A stretch of DNA of 64,000 bases from RPQJ01 sp041910015 (lineage in GTDB: Bacteria > Pseudomonadota > Gammaproteobacteria > Steroidobacterales > Steroidobacteraceae). Position 1 is the first letter of the stretch; each line of letters begins with the position of its first letter. The position numbers and the translations under genes were made by a program. The notes under the pieces are model-generated. The model was not told the DNA's origin, searched no databases, and saw only the letters and a program-made list of their open reading frames with translations. Location: NCBI GenBank assembly GCA_041910015.1, contig JAYRRR010000021.1, positions 43,552-107,551 of the forward strand, given 5' to 3'. Shown piece by piece: positions 53,251-62,053 of this stretch.

Positions 53251-54261
53251 GTGGCGGGCGGGCGCGTGGCGGCGGCTGCAGTCGCGTTCCCGCGCGGCCG
53301 GAGGCGCCTCGGTGGTGCGGTCGCCGTGTCGGTGGTGCTCGCCGCCTGCACGACGACGTTCCACCCGACCGCGGAGCAGCAACGCGCGCAGCCGCTTGCG
53401 CCTGACGCGGTGCGCGTCTACGTCGCCGGCGACGTCGCCGACTGTCGTGTCGATCCTCCCGGGCGTGCGCCGGCCAGCCTGACGGCGCGGCTGGTGCCAC
53501 GCGGCGCGACGGTGCTCGCGCCGGGCGACCTCGTCTACCCGCTCGCGGATGCGGCGACGCTCGCCGCCTGCTACGGGCCGACCTGGGGTGCTCATCGCGA
53601 GACCACGCTGCCGGCCGCGGGCAATCACGACTATGTCCGTGGCGACAGCGCCGATTTCCGCGCCTACTTCCACCTCGAGCGGCTCGCGGCGAGCGACGGG
53701 TTCCTTGCGTACACGAAGGCACTGTCGGACGACTGGCTGCTGGTCGTCGTCGACAGCAGCGTCTCCGGCACGGCCATGCGGCGTCAGCGCGAGTGGCTCG
53801 AAGCGACGCTGGCACGGGTCCGGCTGCGCGGAACGTCGACGACGGAGGCGGGCGCACCGTCGACGGTGCGCTGCCTCGCCGTGATGTGGCACGCGCCGGT
53901 CTTCTCGTCCGGGATGCATCGCGGCTCGGGCGAGCACATGCGTCCGCTCTGGCAACTGATCGACGCGCACGATGCCGACCTGCTGTTGAGCGGGCACGAG
54001 CATTTCTACGAGGCGTTCGATCCGATCGATGGCGACTTCCGCCACCGCGACGACGGCGACGGCGTCCGCCAGTTCACGGTCGGAACGGGTGGCGCGCGAC
54101 TGCATGGCTTCTGGAAGCCGCCGTACGCAAGCCGCGCCCGGGTGCTGGCGCACGGCGTGCTCGAGCTCACGCTCGAGCCCGGCCGGTATGCGTGGCGGTT
54201 CCTGGACGTCGACGGTCGCGTGCGCGACGCGGGCAGTGCCGCCTGCCGGGGCGGCCTATAA
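53251..54261 (+). CDS. lipoprotein metallophosphoesterase (purple acid phosphatase-like)
   Basis: 336 residues from GTG 53251 (a GTG at 53266 is equally possible). Lipobox LAAC in SVVLAACTTT, so membrane-anchored. Calcineurin-like phosphoesterase motifs in order: VYVAGDVADC, APGDLVYP, AAGNHDYVRG, VMWHAPVFSSG and LLLSGHEHFYEAF, giving a dimetal site. Likely an acid phosphatase or phosphodiesterase on the periplasmic side. Begins 5 bp after the VOC gene. Its stop codon overlaps a TATAAT box. Confidence 0.85.
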   Translation: MAGGRVAAAAVAFPRGRRRLGGAVAVSVVLAACTTTFHPTAEQQRAQPLAPDAVRVYVAGDVADCRVDPPGRAPASLTARLVPRGATVLAPGDLVYPLADAATLAACYGPTWGAHRETTLPAAGNHDYVRGDSADFRAYFHLERLAASDGFLAYTKALSDDWLLVVVDSSVSGTAMRRQREWLEATLARVRLRGTSTTEAGAPSTVRCLAVMWHAPVFSSGMHRGSGEHMRPLWQLIDAHDADLLLSGHEHFYEAFDPIDGDFRHRDDGDGVRQFTVGTGGARLHGFWKPPYASRARVLAHGVLELTLEPGRYAWRFLDVDGRVRDAGSAACRGGL

Positions 54262-54262
54262 T
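54257..54262 (+). promoter_or_regulatory. -10 box (TATAAT)
   Basis: Perfect TATAAT overlapping the TAA stop of the metallophosphoesterase gene, 33 bp before the ATG of the next gene, which also has an AGGGAGG ribosome site. The -35 at 17 bp (CAGTGC) is poor. Confidence 0.5.
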
Positions 54263-54294
54263 CGGGGCAGGTCAACGCCGCCAGGGAGGCAAGC

Positions 54295-54759
54295 ATGACC
54301 GTGACCCTGCCATTGCCGTTTCGTGCGTCGCGCGTTCTCCTGCAGGGCAATCCGCTGCTCGCCGAACCGGGAGTCGCGCTCGACGTCGTCGGCATCGAGC
54401 TCGAGCCGCGCATCCACGCGGGTTGGCGGCGTCGCGTCGTCCGCGTCGCGCGGCATCTCGGCTGGCCCGCACCGCGCATCGCCGCAGTGCTGGACGACGA
54501 GCACCGGGTGTTGTCGTTCACCGCGCCACAGGACCAGTTGCAGACGGCGCGCGAGGCGAACGAATGGGCGTTGTGCGCCTGTGTCGTGCGGCGCGATCCC
54601 GGTCACTGGAGCGCGGTGCGCGATGCGCTCCGCGCCGCGGCCGTCATGGAGGCCGATCCCTGTTGTCCCTGTCTCGCGGCGGAGATCGACGAGCGCGCGG
54701 CGCTGGCGCGCCTGCGGCAACTGAGCCAGGCCGAGGCGCGGGCGCGGGCCCTGGACTGA
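54295..54759 (+). CDS. orphan homologue of the N-terminal domain of cyanophycin-synthetase-like Mur ligases
   Basis: 154 residues, soluble. LQGNPLLAEPGVALDVVGIEL, WRRRVVRVARHLGWPAPRIAAV and LSFTAPQDQLQTAREANEWAL follow the order of the N-terminal segment of cyanophycin-synthetase-like Mur-ligase proteins, where the matching blocks read like TGPNLL.RPGA, RRxLxALGW and LAFSAPIDxLYTATEINEW. The protein ends before any ATP-grasp or Mur-ligase domain would begin, so here the domain stands alone. Two CPC-type Cys occur late (DPCCPC). Own promoter and good ribosome site argue it is expressed. Family match is from memory, moderate confidence. Confidence 0.55.
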   Translation: MTVTLPLPFRASRVLLQGNPLLAEPGVALDVVGIELEPRIHAGWRRRVVRVARHLGWPAPRIAAVLDDEHRVLSFTAPQDQLQTAREANEWALCACVVRRDPGHWSAVRDALRAAAVMEADPCCPCLAAEIDERAALARLRQLSQAEARARALD

Positions 54760-54763
54760 GCCG

Positions 54764-56518
54764 TCAGCGCGCGCGCCAGACGCCCTCGCGACGCTTGTCC
54801 GCCGCGGCCTCGAACTGCCCGTCGCGCAGCGCGACGCCGTGCAGGCCGGACTCCTCGCCACGCCCCGGTTTGACGACGATGCCGCGCTGCTCGAGTCCGG
54901 CCAGGATGTCCGGCGCGAATTTCGCCGCCTCGCCGTTGACCTCGCCGCCACGGGCGATGATGTTTGGCAGGTCGAACGACTGCTGCAGCGGCAGGTCCCA
55001 CAGCAGCAACCCGACCAGCGCTTTCGCGTTGTAGGCGAGGATGGCCGAGCCGCCCGGCGAGCCGAGTGCCGCGACCAGCGAGCCGTCGTCGCGCCGCAGC
55101 ACCAGCACCGGCGACATCGACGACCGCGGACGTTTGCGGCCGGCCACGGCATTGGCGACGGCGTGCCCGTCGGTGTCGACGGCGACGAACGAAAAGTCGG
55201 TCAACTGGTTGTTCAGGAAAAGGCCACCCACCGTGCGGCCGGAGCCGAACAACGATTCGACGGACGTCGTCATCGACACGACATCGCCTTCGTCGTCGAC
55301 CACGACGAAGTGGCTGGTGCCCGCGACGTCGAGTGTCGCATCGAGCCCGGCGCGGGTCATCGCGGCGCCCGGCGGCGTGCCTGCGGCGGGTGGCGTGGTG
55401 GCGACGCGGTCGCCGATCAGGCGCGCCCGTTCGTCCAGATAGCGCGGGTCGAGCAGGCCCTCGACGGGGACGGCGACGAAGCGCGAGTCGGCGACGTAAC
55501 GGTCGCGGTCGGCGTACATGAGCCGGCTCGCCTCGGCGAACAGGAACCAGGCCTGCGGGTCGGACGGACCCAGCTGCGCGATCGACGTGCGTTCGAGCAG
55601 GCCGAGCAGTTCGAGCAGCGCCACGCCGCTCGAGGGCGGTGGCGGCACGCAGACCAGGTAGATGCGAAACGGCGTGCAGAGCGGCTTCGACACGGCGGGC
55701 TGGTAGGACGCGAGGTCGCGCAGCGTCAGCGTCCCGGGGCGTGGCGGCGCGTGCGTGCGCGTCACGATCGCCTCGGCCAGCGGCCCTTCGAGCAGCGCCC
55801 GCGCTCCGCGCTCCGCGACCGTGCGCAGCGTGGCCGCATAGGCGGGGTTCGCGAACGTCTCGCCGGCCTGGATCGTCGACCCGTCCGGTCGCCCGAACAG
55901 CGCGCGCGTGTCGGGCAGCGTCGCCTGTGTGAACCGGCTGTTCGCGAAACGCGCGAGCCGCTGCGGCACGACGAAGCCCCGCTCGGCGGCCCGGATCGGC
56001 GCGTCGAACAGGCCGCGCCACGGCAGCCTGCCGAACTTCGCGTGCGCGACACCGAGCATCGCCACAGCGCCCGGCACGCCGGTCGCGCGGCCGCTGGTCA
56101 CCGCGTCGGCATAGGACAGCGGCTGGCCGTCCTCGCCGAGGAACATGTCGGGTGCTGCATCGGCCGGAGCGGTTTCGCGGCCGTCGAACGCCGTGACCGT
56201 GCCGGTCTGCGCGTCGTAGTGCAGCAGGAAGGCGCCGCCGCCGAGACCGGAACTCTGCGGCTCCACGAGACCGAGCGTGGCCTGCACCGCGACAGCGGCG
56301 TCGACCGCGCTGCCACCCGCGCGCAGGATCCCGACGCCAGCCTCCGCGGCGATCGGATTGGCCGCGGCCACCCCGGCCTGCAGCGACTGCCTTGGTGCGA
56401 CAGGTGCGGCTGGCTCGGTCGTGGCGGGCACGACGCCCCGGCAACCGATGCAGCCCAGGGTGCAGGCGACGAGCGCGGCGAGGCGGGCGCAAGGCGCCAT
56501 GCGGGGTGAAGGGTGCAT
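54764..56518 (-). CDS. ggt: gamma-glutamyltransferase, exported
   Basis: 584 residues from ATG 56518 (578 from ATG 56500). Signal peptide with hydrophobic LAALVACTLGC; a lipobox-like LGCIGC may anchor it. Ntn-hydrolase features: ANPIAAEAGVGILRAGGSAVDAA, VEPQSSGLGGGAFLL, FDGRETAP, the autocleavage site at Thr in GTSHFVVVDDEGDVVSMTTS, GLFLNNQLTDFS and RPRSSMSPVL, ALGSPGGSAI. Cleaves glutathione and gamma-glutamyl peptides in the periplasm. Convergent with the orphan domain gene; divergent from a secreted amidohydrolase. Confidence 0.92.
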   Translation of the reverse strand: MHPSPRMAPCARLAALVACTLGCIGCRGVVPATTEPAAPVAPRQSLQAGVAAANPIAAEAGVGILRAGGSAVDAAVAVQATLGLVEPQSSGLGGGAFLLHYDAQTGTVTAFDGRETAPADAAPDMFLGEDGQPLSYADAVTSGRATGVPGAVAMLGVAHAKFGRLPWRGLFDAPIRAAERGFVVPQRLARFANSRFTQATLPDTRALFGRPDGSTIQAGETFANPAYAATLRTVAERGARALLEGPLAEAIVTRTHAPPRPGTLTLRDLASYQPAVSKPLCTPFRIYLVCVPPPPSSGVALLELLGLLERTSIAQLGPSDPQAWFLFAEASRLMYADRDRYVADSRFVAVPVEGLLDPRYLDERARLIGDRVATTPPAAGTPPGAAMTRAGLDATLDVAGTSHFVVVDDEGDVVSMTTSVESLFGSGRTVGGLFLNNQLTDFSFVAVDTDGHAVANAVAGRKRPRSSMSPVLVLRRDDGSLVAALGSPGGSAILAYNAKALVGLLLWDLPLQQSFDLPNIIARGGEVNGEAAKFAPDILAGLEQRGIVVKPGRGEESGLHGVALRDGQFEAAADKRREGVWRAR

Positions 56519-56594
56519 GCGGGCGGGGCGTGGACGGTGGGCGGGGCCTGACAATAGACTGTCGGCCCTGCCGCCGTCGAGACGCCGCCGAGCC

Positions 56595-57956
56595 ATGGTT
56601 TCACGTCGCTTTGCCGTCGCGTGCCTCGTCTTTTCGCTCTGCGCCGGCGCCACGGCGCAGACGCCTGCCGCAGGCCCGGCGCCACCGGGTGCGGGCACGG
56701 CGTTGCCGGCTCCGCCGAACGTCGTCGTGGTTCATGCGGGCCGGCTGCTCGACCGGCCGGGACGCGCACCGCGCGGCGCATGCACCATCGTCATTCGCGA
56801 CGGCCGCATCAGCGAAGTGCGCGACGGTCTCGTCGACGTGCCGGGCGCGCAGCGCGTCGTGGACCAGCGCGGCCGCTTCGTGTTGCCGGGGCTCATCGAC
56901 AGCCACGTGCATCTCGATTCCGACACCGGCGGCCAGCTCGGCCAGCTCGAGGACGTGCAGCTCGAGACCGCCGTGGTCGCATACCGGGCGCTCGCGAATG
57001 CCCACAAGACGCTGCGTGCCGGCTTTACGACGGTGCGCAACCTGGGCGACCGTTACGGCGTAACGCTCGCGCTGCGCGATGCGATCCGCGCCGGCACGGT
57101 CGTCGGACCGAACATCGTCGACGCGGGCCGGTCCATCTCCACGACATCGGGCCACATGGACGCGGCGCTCGGGTACCGCGAGGACTTCCGCGAGGTGCTG
57201 CACTCGCACGACAACCTCTGCGACGGCGCCGACGACTGCCGTCGCGCGGTGCGGACCCAGGTCGGGCGCGGTGTCGACGTGATCAAGATCGCGACGACCG
57301 GCGGCGTGAACAGCCAGGTCGGCGCCGGTCTCGGCCAGCAGATGTTCGACGACGAGGCGCGTGCCGTCGTCGAAACCGCGCGGCTCTACGGCAAGAAGGT
57401 GGCCGTACACGCGCACGGTGCCGACGGCATCAAGGTCGCGCTCGACGCCGGCGTCGACTCCATCGAGCACGGCACGATGCTCGACGACGCGCTGGTCGCG
57501 CAGATGGCGAAGCAGGGCACGTACTACGTGCCGACGCTGTCGACGGTCAACGGCTATCGCGAGCGGCTCGCCGCGAATCCCGACACCTATTCGCCGGCTG
57601 TCCGCGCCAAGGTCGAGTGGCGCATCAAGGTCACCGGCCAGTCGCTCGAGAAGGCCGTACCACGCGGTGTCAGGATTGCGTTCGGCACCGACGCCGGCGT
57701 CAGCAAACACGGTCGCAATGCGGACGAGTTCGAGTTGATGGTCAGGCACGGCATGACACCGGCCGCAGCCATCGAGGCCGCCACGGTCCACGCGGCCGAC
57801 CTGCTCGGACTGTCGGGCGACGTCGGTACGCTCGAGCCGGGCAAGCGCGCCGACCTTATCGCCGTCGACGGCAATCCGCTCGAGGACGTCACGGTGCTGA
57901 AGCGCGTGCCGTTCGTGATGAAGGACGGTCGCAAGTTCGCGGGAGGCGAAGGCTAG
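56595..57956 (+). CDS. secreted metal-dependent amidohydrolase 1 (dipeptidase/prolidase-like)
   Basis: 453 residues with signal peptide (AVACLVFSLCAGATAQ). Amidohydrolase-superfamily sites: LPGLIDSHVHLDSD (HxH), VIKIATTGGVN with carbamylated-Lys-type residue, VAVHAHGADGI and SIEHGTML with metal His residues, and AFGTDAGVSKHG with the catalytic Asp. Related to periplasmic Xaa-Pro/Xaa-Arg dipeptidases of the Sgx9260/Cc2672 type; substrate not deducible. Its paralogue lies 845 bp downstream. The methyltransferase gene begins directly at its stop. Confidence 0.87.
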   Translation: MVSRRFAVACLVFSLCAGATAQTPAAGPAPPGAGTALPAPPNVVVVHAGRLLDRPGRAPRGACTIVIRDGRISEVRDGLVDVPGAQRVVDQRGRFVLPGLIDSHVHLDSDTGGQLGQLEDVQLETAVVAYRALANAHKTLRAGFTTVRNLGDRYGVTLALRDAIRAGTVVGPNIVDAGRSISTTSGHMDAALGYREDFREVLHSHDNLCDGADDCRRAVRTQVGRGVDVIKIATTGGVNSQVGAGLGQQMFDDEARAVVETARLYGKKVAVHAHGADGIKVALDAGVDSIEHGTMLDDALVAQMAKQGTYYVPTLSTVNGYRERLAANPDTYSPAVRAKVEWRIKVTGQSLEKAVPRGVRIAFGTDAGVSKHGRNADEFELMVRHGMTPAAAIEAATVHAADLLGLSGDVGTLEPGKRADLIAVDGNPLEDVTVLKRVPFVMKDGRKFAGGEG

Positions 57957-58619
57957 ATGGCGCAGCGTCGCCCATCGGGCAAGGGAGCGCGGTCGCCGAT
58001 GACGTTCGTCCAGCCGCTGCCTTTTGCCGAGGCGTGCGAGCGCAACAAGGGGCCGATCCTCGACGTGCTGCGCCGCCGGCTCGGCGGCACGGCGGGCCTG
58101 CTGCTCGAGATCGGCGCCGGCACTGGTCAGCACGCCGTGCACTTCGCGCGCCACCTGCCGCAGCTCACCTGGCAGCCAACGGACCGGGGCGACCAGCTCG
58201 CGATGCTCACGGCGCGTGTGGGCGTCGAAGGGCCGTGCAACCTGCTGGCGCCGGTCGAGCTCGATGTGACGCAGCACGACTGGCCGTGCGACACCGACAG
58301 CGTCGACGCGGTCTTCACCGCGAACACGCTGCACATCATGGCGTGGCGCGAGGTGCAGGCGCTGTTCCGCGGCGTCGGCCGCGTGCTGCGGCCCGATGGG
58401 CTGCTGATCGTCTATGGACCGTTCCGCTACGCGGGCCAGTACACCTCGCACAGCAACCACGCCTTCGACGACACCCTGCGTCAGCACGACCCGGCGAGTG
58501 GCATCCGCGATTTCGAGGCCGTCGATGCGCTGGCTGCCGCGCAGGGCCTGACGCTGGTGGACGACGTGGCGATGCCCGCGAACAACCAGACGCTGGTCTG
58601 GCGCAGGGCGCCGGCCTGA
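57957..58619 (+). CDS. DUF938 SAM-dependent methyltransferase-like protein
   Basis: 220 residues (206 from a second ATG at 57999). DUF938 signature: ACERNKGPILDVLRRRL, LLEIGAGTGQHAVHFARHLP (SAM-binding glycine loop), WQPTDRG, DAVFTANTLHIMAW, LIVYGPFRYAGQYTSHSNHAFD and a C-terminal AMPANNQTLVWRR. Cytosolic, methyl acceptor unknown. GGGAGG 12 bp upstream, and the ATG directly follows the amidohydrolase stop, so the two are translated from one transcript although their products act in different compartments. Confidence 0.88.
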   Translation: MAQRRPSGKGARSPMTFVQPLPFAEACERNKGPILDVLRRRLGGTAGLLLEIGAGTGQHAVHFARHLPQLTWQPTDRGDQLAMLTARVGVEGPCNLLAPVELDVTQHDWPCDTDSVDAVFTANTLHIMAWREVQALFRGVGRVLRPDGLLIVYGPFRYAGQYTSHSNHAFDDTLRQHDPASGIRDFEAVDALAAAQGLTLVDDVAMPANNQTLVWRRAPA

Positions 58620-58760
58620 GCGGGCGCCGTCCGGGCTCGCGAGCCCGCGCCAGACGTCGATTCGCCGGCCGCGGACCCCAGTACACGCCCCAACGCCAGG
58701 CGGATCATGCGTTGTTTTCTTGCGACCCACCGATGCCCGGCGATCACTGCCCTGTGGGTC

Positions 58761-58766
58761 TAGAAT
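58761..58766 (+). promoter_or_regulatory. -10 box (TAGAAT) of amidohydrolase 2
   Basis: TAGAAT in GGGTCTAGAATCGG, 36 bp before the ATG at 58802, which has GGAG 9 bp upstream. Same box as proposed for nadA. Confidence 0.5.
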
Positions 58767-58801
58767 CGGACGCTTCGCCTGCCATCCGGAGCCTCCTTCC
58801 C

Positions 58802-60106
58802 ATGCGTCCGATCCGTTTCGCCCTGGCCGGCGTGCTCGGCCTGATCTCGTCCGCATGCATCGCGGCCCCGGTACCGCTGGCACTGCAGTGCGGCAACACC
58901 TTCGACGCTGGCACCGCGAAGCTCGTCGGTGCGCGCACGATCGTCACCGGCGCGGACGGCCGGATCGCGCAAGTGCTGCCGGGCAAGGTGACCGCGCCCG
59001 GCGCCACGGTGATCGACCTCTCGGGGCAGACGTGTCTACCGGGGCTGATCGATCTGCACGTGCACCTCAGCCAGCAGTCCAATCCCAGGTCGTACGAGGA
59101 GCGCTTCCGGCTCGACGACGTCGATTTCGGCTTCCGTGCGCTCGCCTATGCCGATCGCACGCTGAAGGCCGGCTTCACGACGGTGCGCGATCTCGGCGGC
59201 GAAGTGACACTGCACCTGCGCGACGCGATCAACCAGGGTTATGTGCAGGGGCCGCGCATCTATGCCGCAGGCAAGTCGGTCGCGACGACCGGTGGGCACG
59301 GCGACCCGTACAACGGCATCAACGCCGAGCTCGCGCACCTGCTCGGGCCGCCCGGCCCGACCGAGGGCGTCATCAACGGGCTCGACGACGCGCGCCAGGC
59401 GGTCCGCCAGCGCTACAAGGACGGCTCGGACGTCATCAAGATCACTGCGACCGGCGGCGTGCTGAGTTACGCGAAAAGCGGCGATGCGCCGCAGTTCACC
59501 GTGGATGAGGTGCGCGCCGTGGTGGCGACCGCGCAGGACTACGGCTATCGCGTCGCGGCGCACGCCCACGGCAAGGAAGGCATCCGGCGCGCCATCCTGG
59601 GCGGTGTGACATCGATCGAGCACGGTACCTACATGGACGACGAGATCTTCGCGCTGATGAAGCAGCACGGTACGTGGTACGTGCCGACGATCTCGGCCGG
59701 CAAGTTCGTCGCCGCCCAGGCGCAGATCCCCGGCTACTATCCCGAGATCGTGCGCGCGAAGGCCGAACGCATCGGCGCGCAGATCCAGGATACCTTTGCG
59801 AAGGCGTACAGGGCCGGCGTCAGGATCGGCTTCGGCACGGACCAGGGGGTCGCGCCTCACGGGGAGAATGCGAAGGAGTTCGGCTACATGGTCGAGGCGG
59901 GCATGCCGCCCGCAGTGGCGCTGCAGACCGCGACCTACAGCGCCGCCGCTGTGCTCGGTGCCGCCGATCTCGGGCAGGTGAGCCCGGGCTTTCGCGCCGA
60001 CGTCGTCGCCGTGCCAGGCAACCCGCTCGACGACATCGCGCTCATGAACCGCGTGAGCTTCGTGATGAAGGACGGGGTCGTGTACGCGGGCGGCCCGGGT
60101 CGCTGA
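58802..60106 (+). CDS. secreted metal-dependent amidohydrolase 2
   Basis: 434 residues; signal peptide ending near ACIAAPVP. Same motif set as the gene at 56595: LPGLIDLHVHLSQ, TTVRDLGGEVTLHLRDAI, VIKITATGGVLSY, VAAHAHGKEGI, SIEHGTYMDDE and GFGTDQGVAPHG. The C-terminal half is clearly paralogous (both end in VMKDG...), so a tandem duplication split by the methyltransferase gene is likely. Expected periplasmic dipeptidase or lactam/ester hydrolase activity; substrate unknown. Confidence 0.87.
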   Translation: MRPIRFALAGVLGLISSACIAAPVPLALQCGNTFDAGTAKLVGARTIVTGADGRIAQVLPGKVTAPGATVIDLSGQTCLPGLIDLHVHLSQQSNPRSYEERFRLDDVDFGFRALAYADRTLKAGFTTVRDLGGEVTLHLRDAINQGYVQGPRIYAAGKSVATTGGHGDPYNGINAELAHLLGPPGPTEGVINGLDDARQAVRQRYKDGSDVIKITATGGVLSYAKSGDAPQFTVDEVRAVVATAQDYGYRVAAHAHGKEGIRRAILGGVTSIEHGTYMDDEIFALMKQHGTWYVPTISAGKFVAAQAQIPGYYPEIVRAKAERIGAQIQDTFAKAYRAGVRIGFGTDQGVAPHGENAKEFGYMVEAGMPPAVALQTATYSAAAVLGAADLGQVSPGFRADVVAVPGNPLDDIALMNRVSFVMKDGVVYAGGPGR

Positions 60107-60137
60107 ACCCGGACCGCCGCGGCACCCTGCCCGAGAG

Positions 60138-60162
60138 TTACCGAAGCCGTAACAGCGGCACC
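60138..60162 (+). repeat. 25-bp dyad repeat, copy 4
   Basis: Begins TTACCGAAG, core CCGTAACA, ends GCGGCACC, with GAGAG before it. It lies in the 63-bp gap between the convergent amidohydrolase and porin genes, whereas copies 1-3 sit 60 kb away between divergent genes. Confidence 0.5.
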
Positions 60163-60169
60163 TGAGACC

Positions 60170-61429
60170 TCAGAACGAAGCCGAGAACTGCAGCCAGGTC
60201 TTGGTCGTGTCGGTCGCGAACCTGTCGGCGCCGTAGTCGGCGAACTTGGCCAGCACCTCGTAGTTCTTGGCGAGCTTGTAGCTGACCTGCGCGTTCCACT
60301 CGTCGCCGTAGTCGACGTCGGTGGCTTCGGACTTGTAGTCGTGCCACACGAGGTTCAGCGTGAACTTGCCGAACGCCGCCGATCCGCCGACGTAGAGGTC
60401 CTCCACGCCGCCGGCCGGTGTCGTCAGGAACTTGTCCGCCCAGCCCTGGAACGCGTGCAAGGTCGCGAGCGGCGTCTGGAACGCGTGGTTTGGTACCGTG
60501 TCGCCGCCGAGCACCTCGTAGCCCGCCTTGACGCCGTACATGCCGAAAGTCGCGCCGGCCTCGACGAGGTAGTAGTCGGCGTCATAGTCGTTCGGGTTGT
60601 CCGCGTAGTCGGACTGCGTCGCGTAGGAGGCGATCCAGTTGAGCCTGGTCGCGTCCGAGACCTTGTACGCGCCGGCCCAGTGCACGCCGTACGTGCTGCT
60701 CGAAAGCGCAAGCGCGTTGTCGATGTCGAGCAGGTAGGCGAACCCGGTCAGCGCGCCGAACGCGCCGAGTTCCACCTTGCCGTTCAGCGCCTGGATCGCG
60801 CCGTGATAGTTGGCGGGCTGCGTGCCTTCGTCGGGGCCGGTGATGCGGTTGACGTTGGCGATGTACGAATACTGCAGCGTCGTCTTCGACAGGGCGGTGG
60901 TCTTCAGCGTCACGGCGTCGTAGGTCTGCTCGTTCTGGCGCCAGCCCACGTTGCCGATGAAGCGCTGGTTGTCGAGCGTGATGCGCTGCCGGCCGAGGAT
61001 GCCGGTGAAGCTGCCCTGCTTGTACTGCAGGAAGGCCTGGTTCACCTCGGTGTACTCGGGGTCGGCCACGACCGGGCGCGTGGTCACGCCATTGGTCGTG
61101 CTGTTGTACGCGTCATCGTCGCCGAGCACGGTGACGTTGTCGAACTCGAGCGTGGCTGCGAAGCCGTTCCAGCTGCCGGAATCGAAGCCCAACCGCGTCC
61201 GCAGCGTCGAGGCGTAGGCGTCGTCCGCGAAAGGCTCCTGCTCCACGCCCTCGAAGCGATAGCGGAATTCGGCGCGCGCCTTGCCGCCCGCCAGCACGTT
61301 CGACAGCGAAGGTGCCGGTGCTGCAGCTTCGGCTGCGGGTTCGGCGGCGCCGGCGGCCGACGAGTACAGTAGCGCGGTGATGGTCGCGGCGAGCAGGGTC
61401 GAGGCGACCTGGGTCGCGTTGCGGGTCAT
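60170..61429 (-). CDS. outer-membrane porin, alginate-export-like
   Basis: 419 residues; signal peptide (LLAATITALLYSSAAGAAEP). Beta-barrel pattern throughout: ARAEFRYRFEGVEQEPF, TLRTRLGFDSGSW, VNQAFLQYKQGSFTGILGRQRI, DNQRFIGNVGWRQNEQTYDA, VHWAGAYKVSD and a C-terminal TKTWLQFSASF with terminal Phe. Matches long porins annotated as alginate export or OprD-like, solute unknown. It lies just downstream of the nrfHA remnant on the same strand and was probably part of that operon; a hairpin lies between them. ATG 61429 fits the signal peptide. Confidence 0.8.
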   Translation of the reverse strand: MTRNATQVASTLLAATITALLYSSAAGAAEPAAEAAAPAPSLSNVLAGGKARAEFRYRFEGVEQEPFADDAYASTLRTRLGFDSGSWNGFAATLEFDNVTVLGDDDAYNSTTNGVTTRPVVADPEYTEVNQAFLQYKQGSFTGILGRQRITLDNQRFIGNVGWRQNEQTYDAVTLKTTALSKTTLQYSYIANVNRITGPDEGTQPANYHGAIQALNGKVELGAFGALTGFAYLLDIDNALALSSSTYGVHWAGAYKVSDATRLNWIASYATQSDYADNPNDYDADYYLVEAGATFGMYGVKAGYEVLGGDTVPNHAFQTPLATLHAFQGWADKFLTTPAGGVEDLYVGGSAAFGKFTLNLVWHDYKSEATDVDYGDEWNAQVSYKLAKNYEVLAKFADYGADRFATDTTKTWLQFSASF

Positions 61430-61458
61430 GGGGTGTGTCCTCTGGATACGTTGCGTGG

Positions 61459-61483
61459 GCCGCCCGCCACGATGACGGGCGGC
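61459..61483 (-). terminator. hairpin between nrf remnant and porin gene
   Basis: GCCGCCCG, 9-base loop, CGGGCGGC, an exact 8-bp stem in the 93-bp gap. No T-run. It may partly terminate or protect the porin transcript. Confidence 0.4.
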
Positions 61484-61522
61484 TGGGAGACGGGGCGCGC
61501 CGCGAGGCACACCCCTTGCCAT

Positions 61523-61971
61523 TTACCTGGCCGGGGTGGCCTCCTTTGCCGGTGCGCCGGCGACCGCTGCGGCCGGTCTGGCCTGCGGCCGGTTCCACTG
61601 GCGGGCCGCGAGCTCGCCCTGGCGGGCGTAGTCCGTGGCTTCGCCGAGCACCATCGCCGCTTCCTGCGGCGCGTGGAATCCCATCGAGTTCTCGGCGGCG
61701 ATGAAGTCGAGACGCCACTGCGCCTTGCGCTGCAGCTCGAGTGCCGGGGCGAGAGCCGCATCCGTCGCGCCCTCCGCCCTGGCCGCCTGGATCGCATCGA
61801 GCAGCGCGACGATCGCCGTGCCGCCGCGCTGCTCAGGTAGGAAAAGCCTTCCGCATGGTGGAACGTGAAGAGCACGAGGCCGGCGAGGATGCCCACGAGC
61901 ACCGTGAGCAGCATCAGGGCGGGTCCCTGCCGGCGCCTGGATGTCCGCTCCGCCGCGTACGGGTTCCCCAT
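61523..61971 (-). pseudogene. collapsed nrfHA operon: NrfH N-terminus joined out of frame to NrfA C-terminus
   Basis: From ATG 61971 (GGAG 6 bp upstream) the frame gives a membrane anchor and then FTFHHAEGFSYLS, the NrfH/NapC-type sequence that should run into its first CxxCH haem site. Instead, near 61827-61836 the homology jumps, with a two-base frame change, to RKAQWRLDFIAAENSMGFH, APQEAAMVLGEATDYARQG and a TAA at 61523, the C-terminal tail of pentahaem nitrite reductase NrfA. No CxxCH motif survives. The family pair would need roughly 2 kb; here 449 bp remain. Loss of ammonia-forming nitrite reductase by one internal deletion spanning both genes is the simplest reading. The downstream porin gene is intact. 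Confidence 0.8.
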
Positions 61972-62053
61972 CGGGGCTCCTTCGCTTTTGACACGCCGCA
62001 TTCTGTTGGTGCAGCGCATCAAAATGCAGTCGGGCTTTCCACGACCCGGCACC

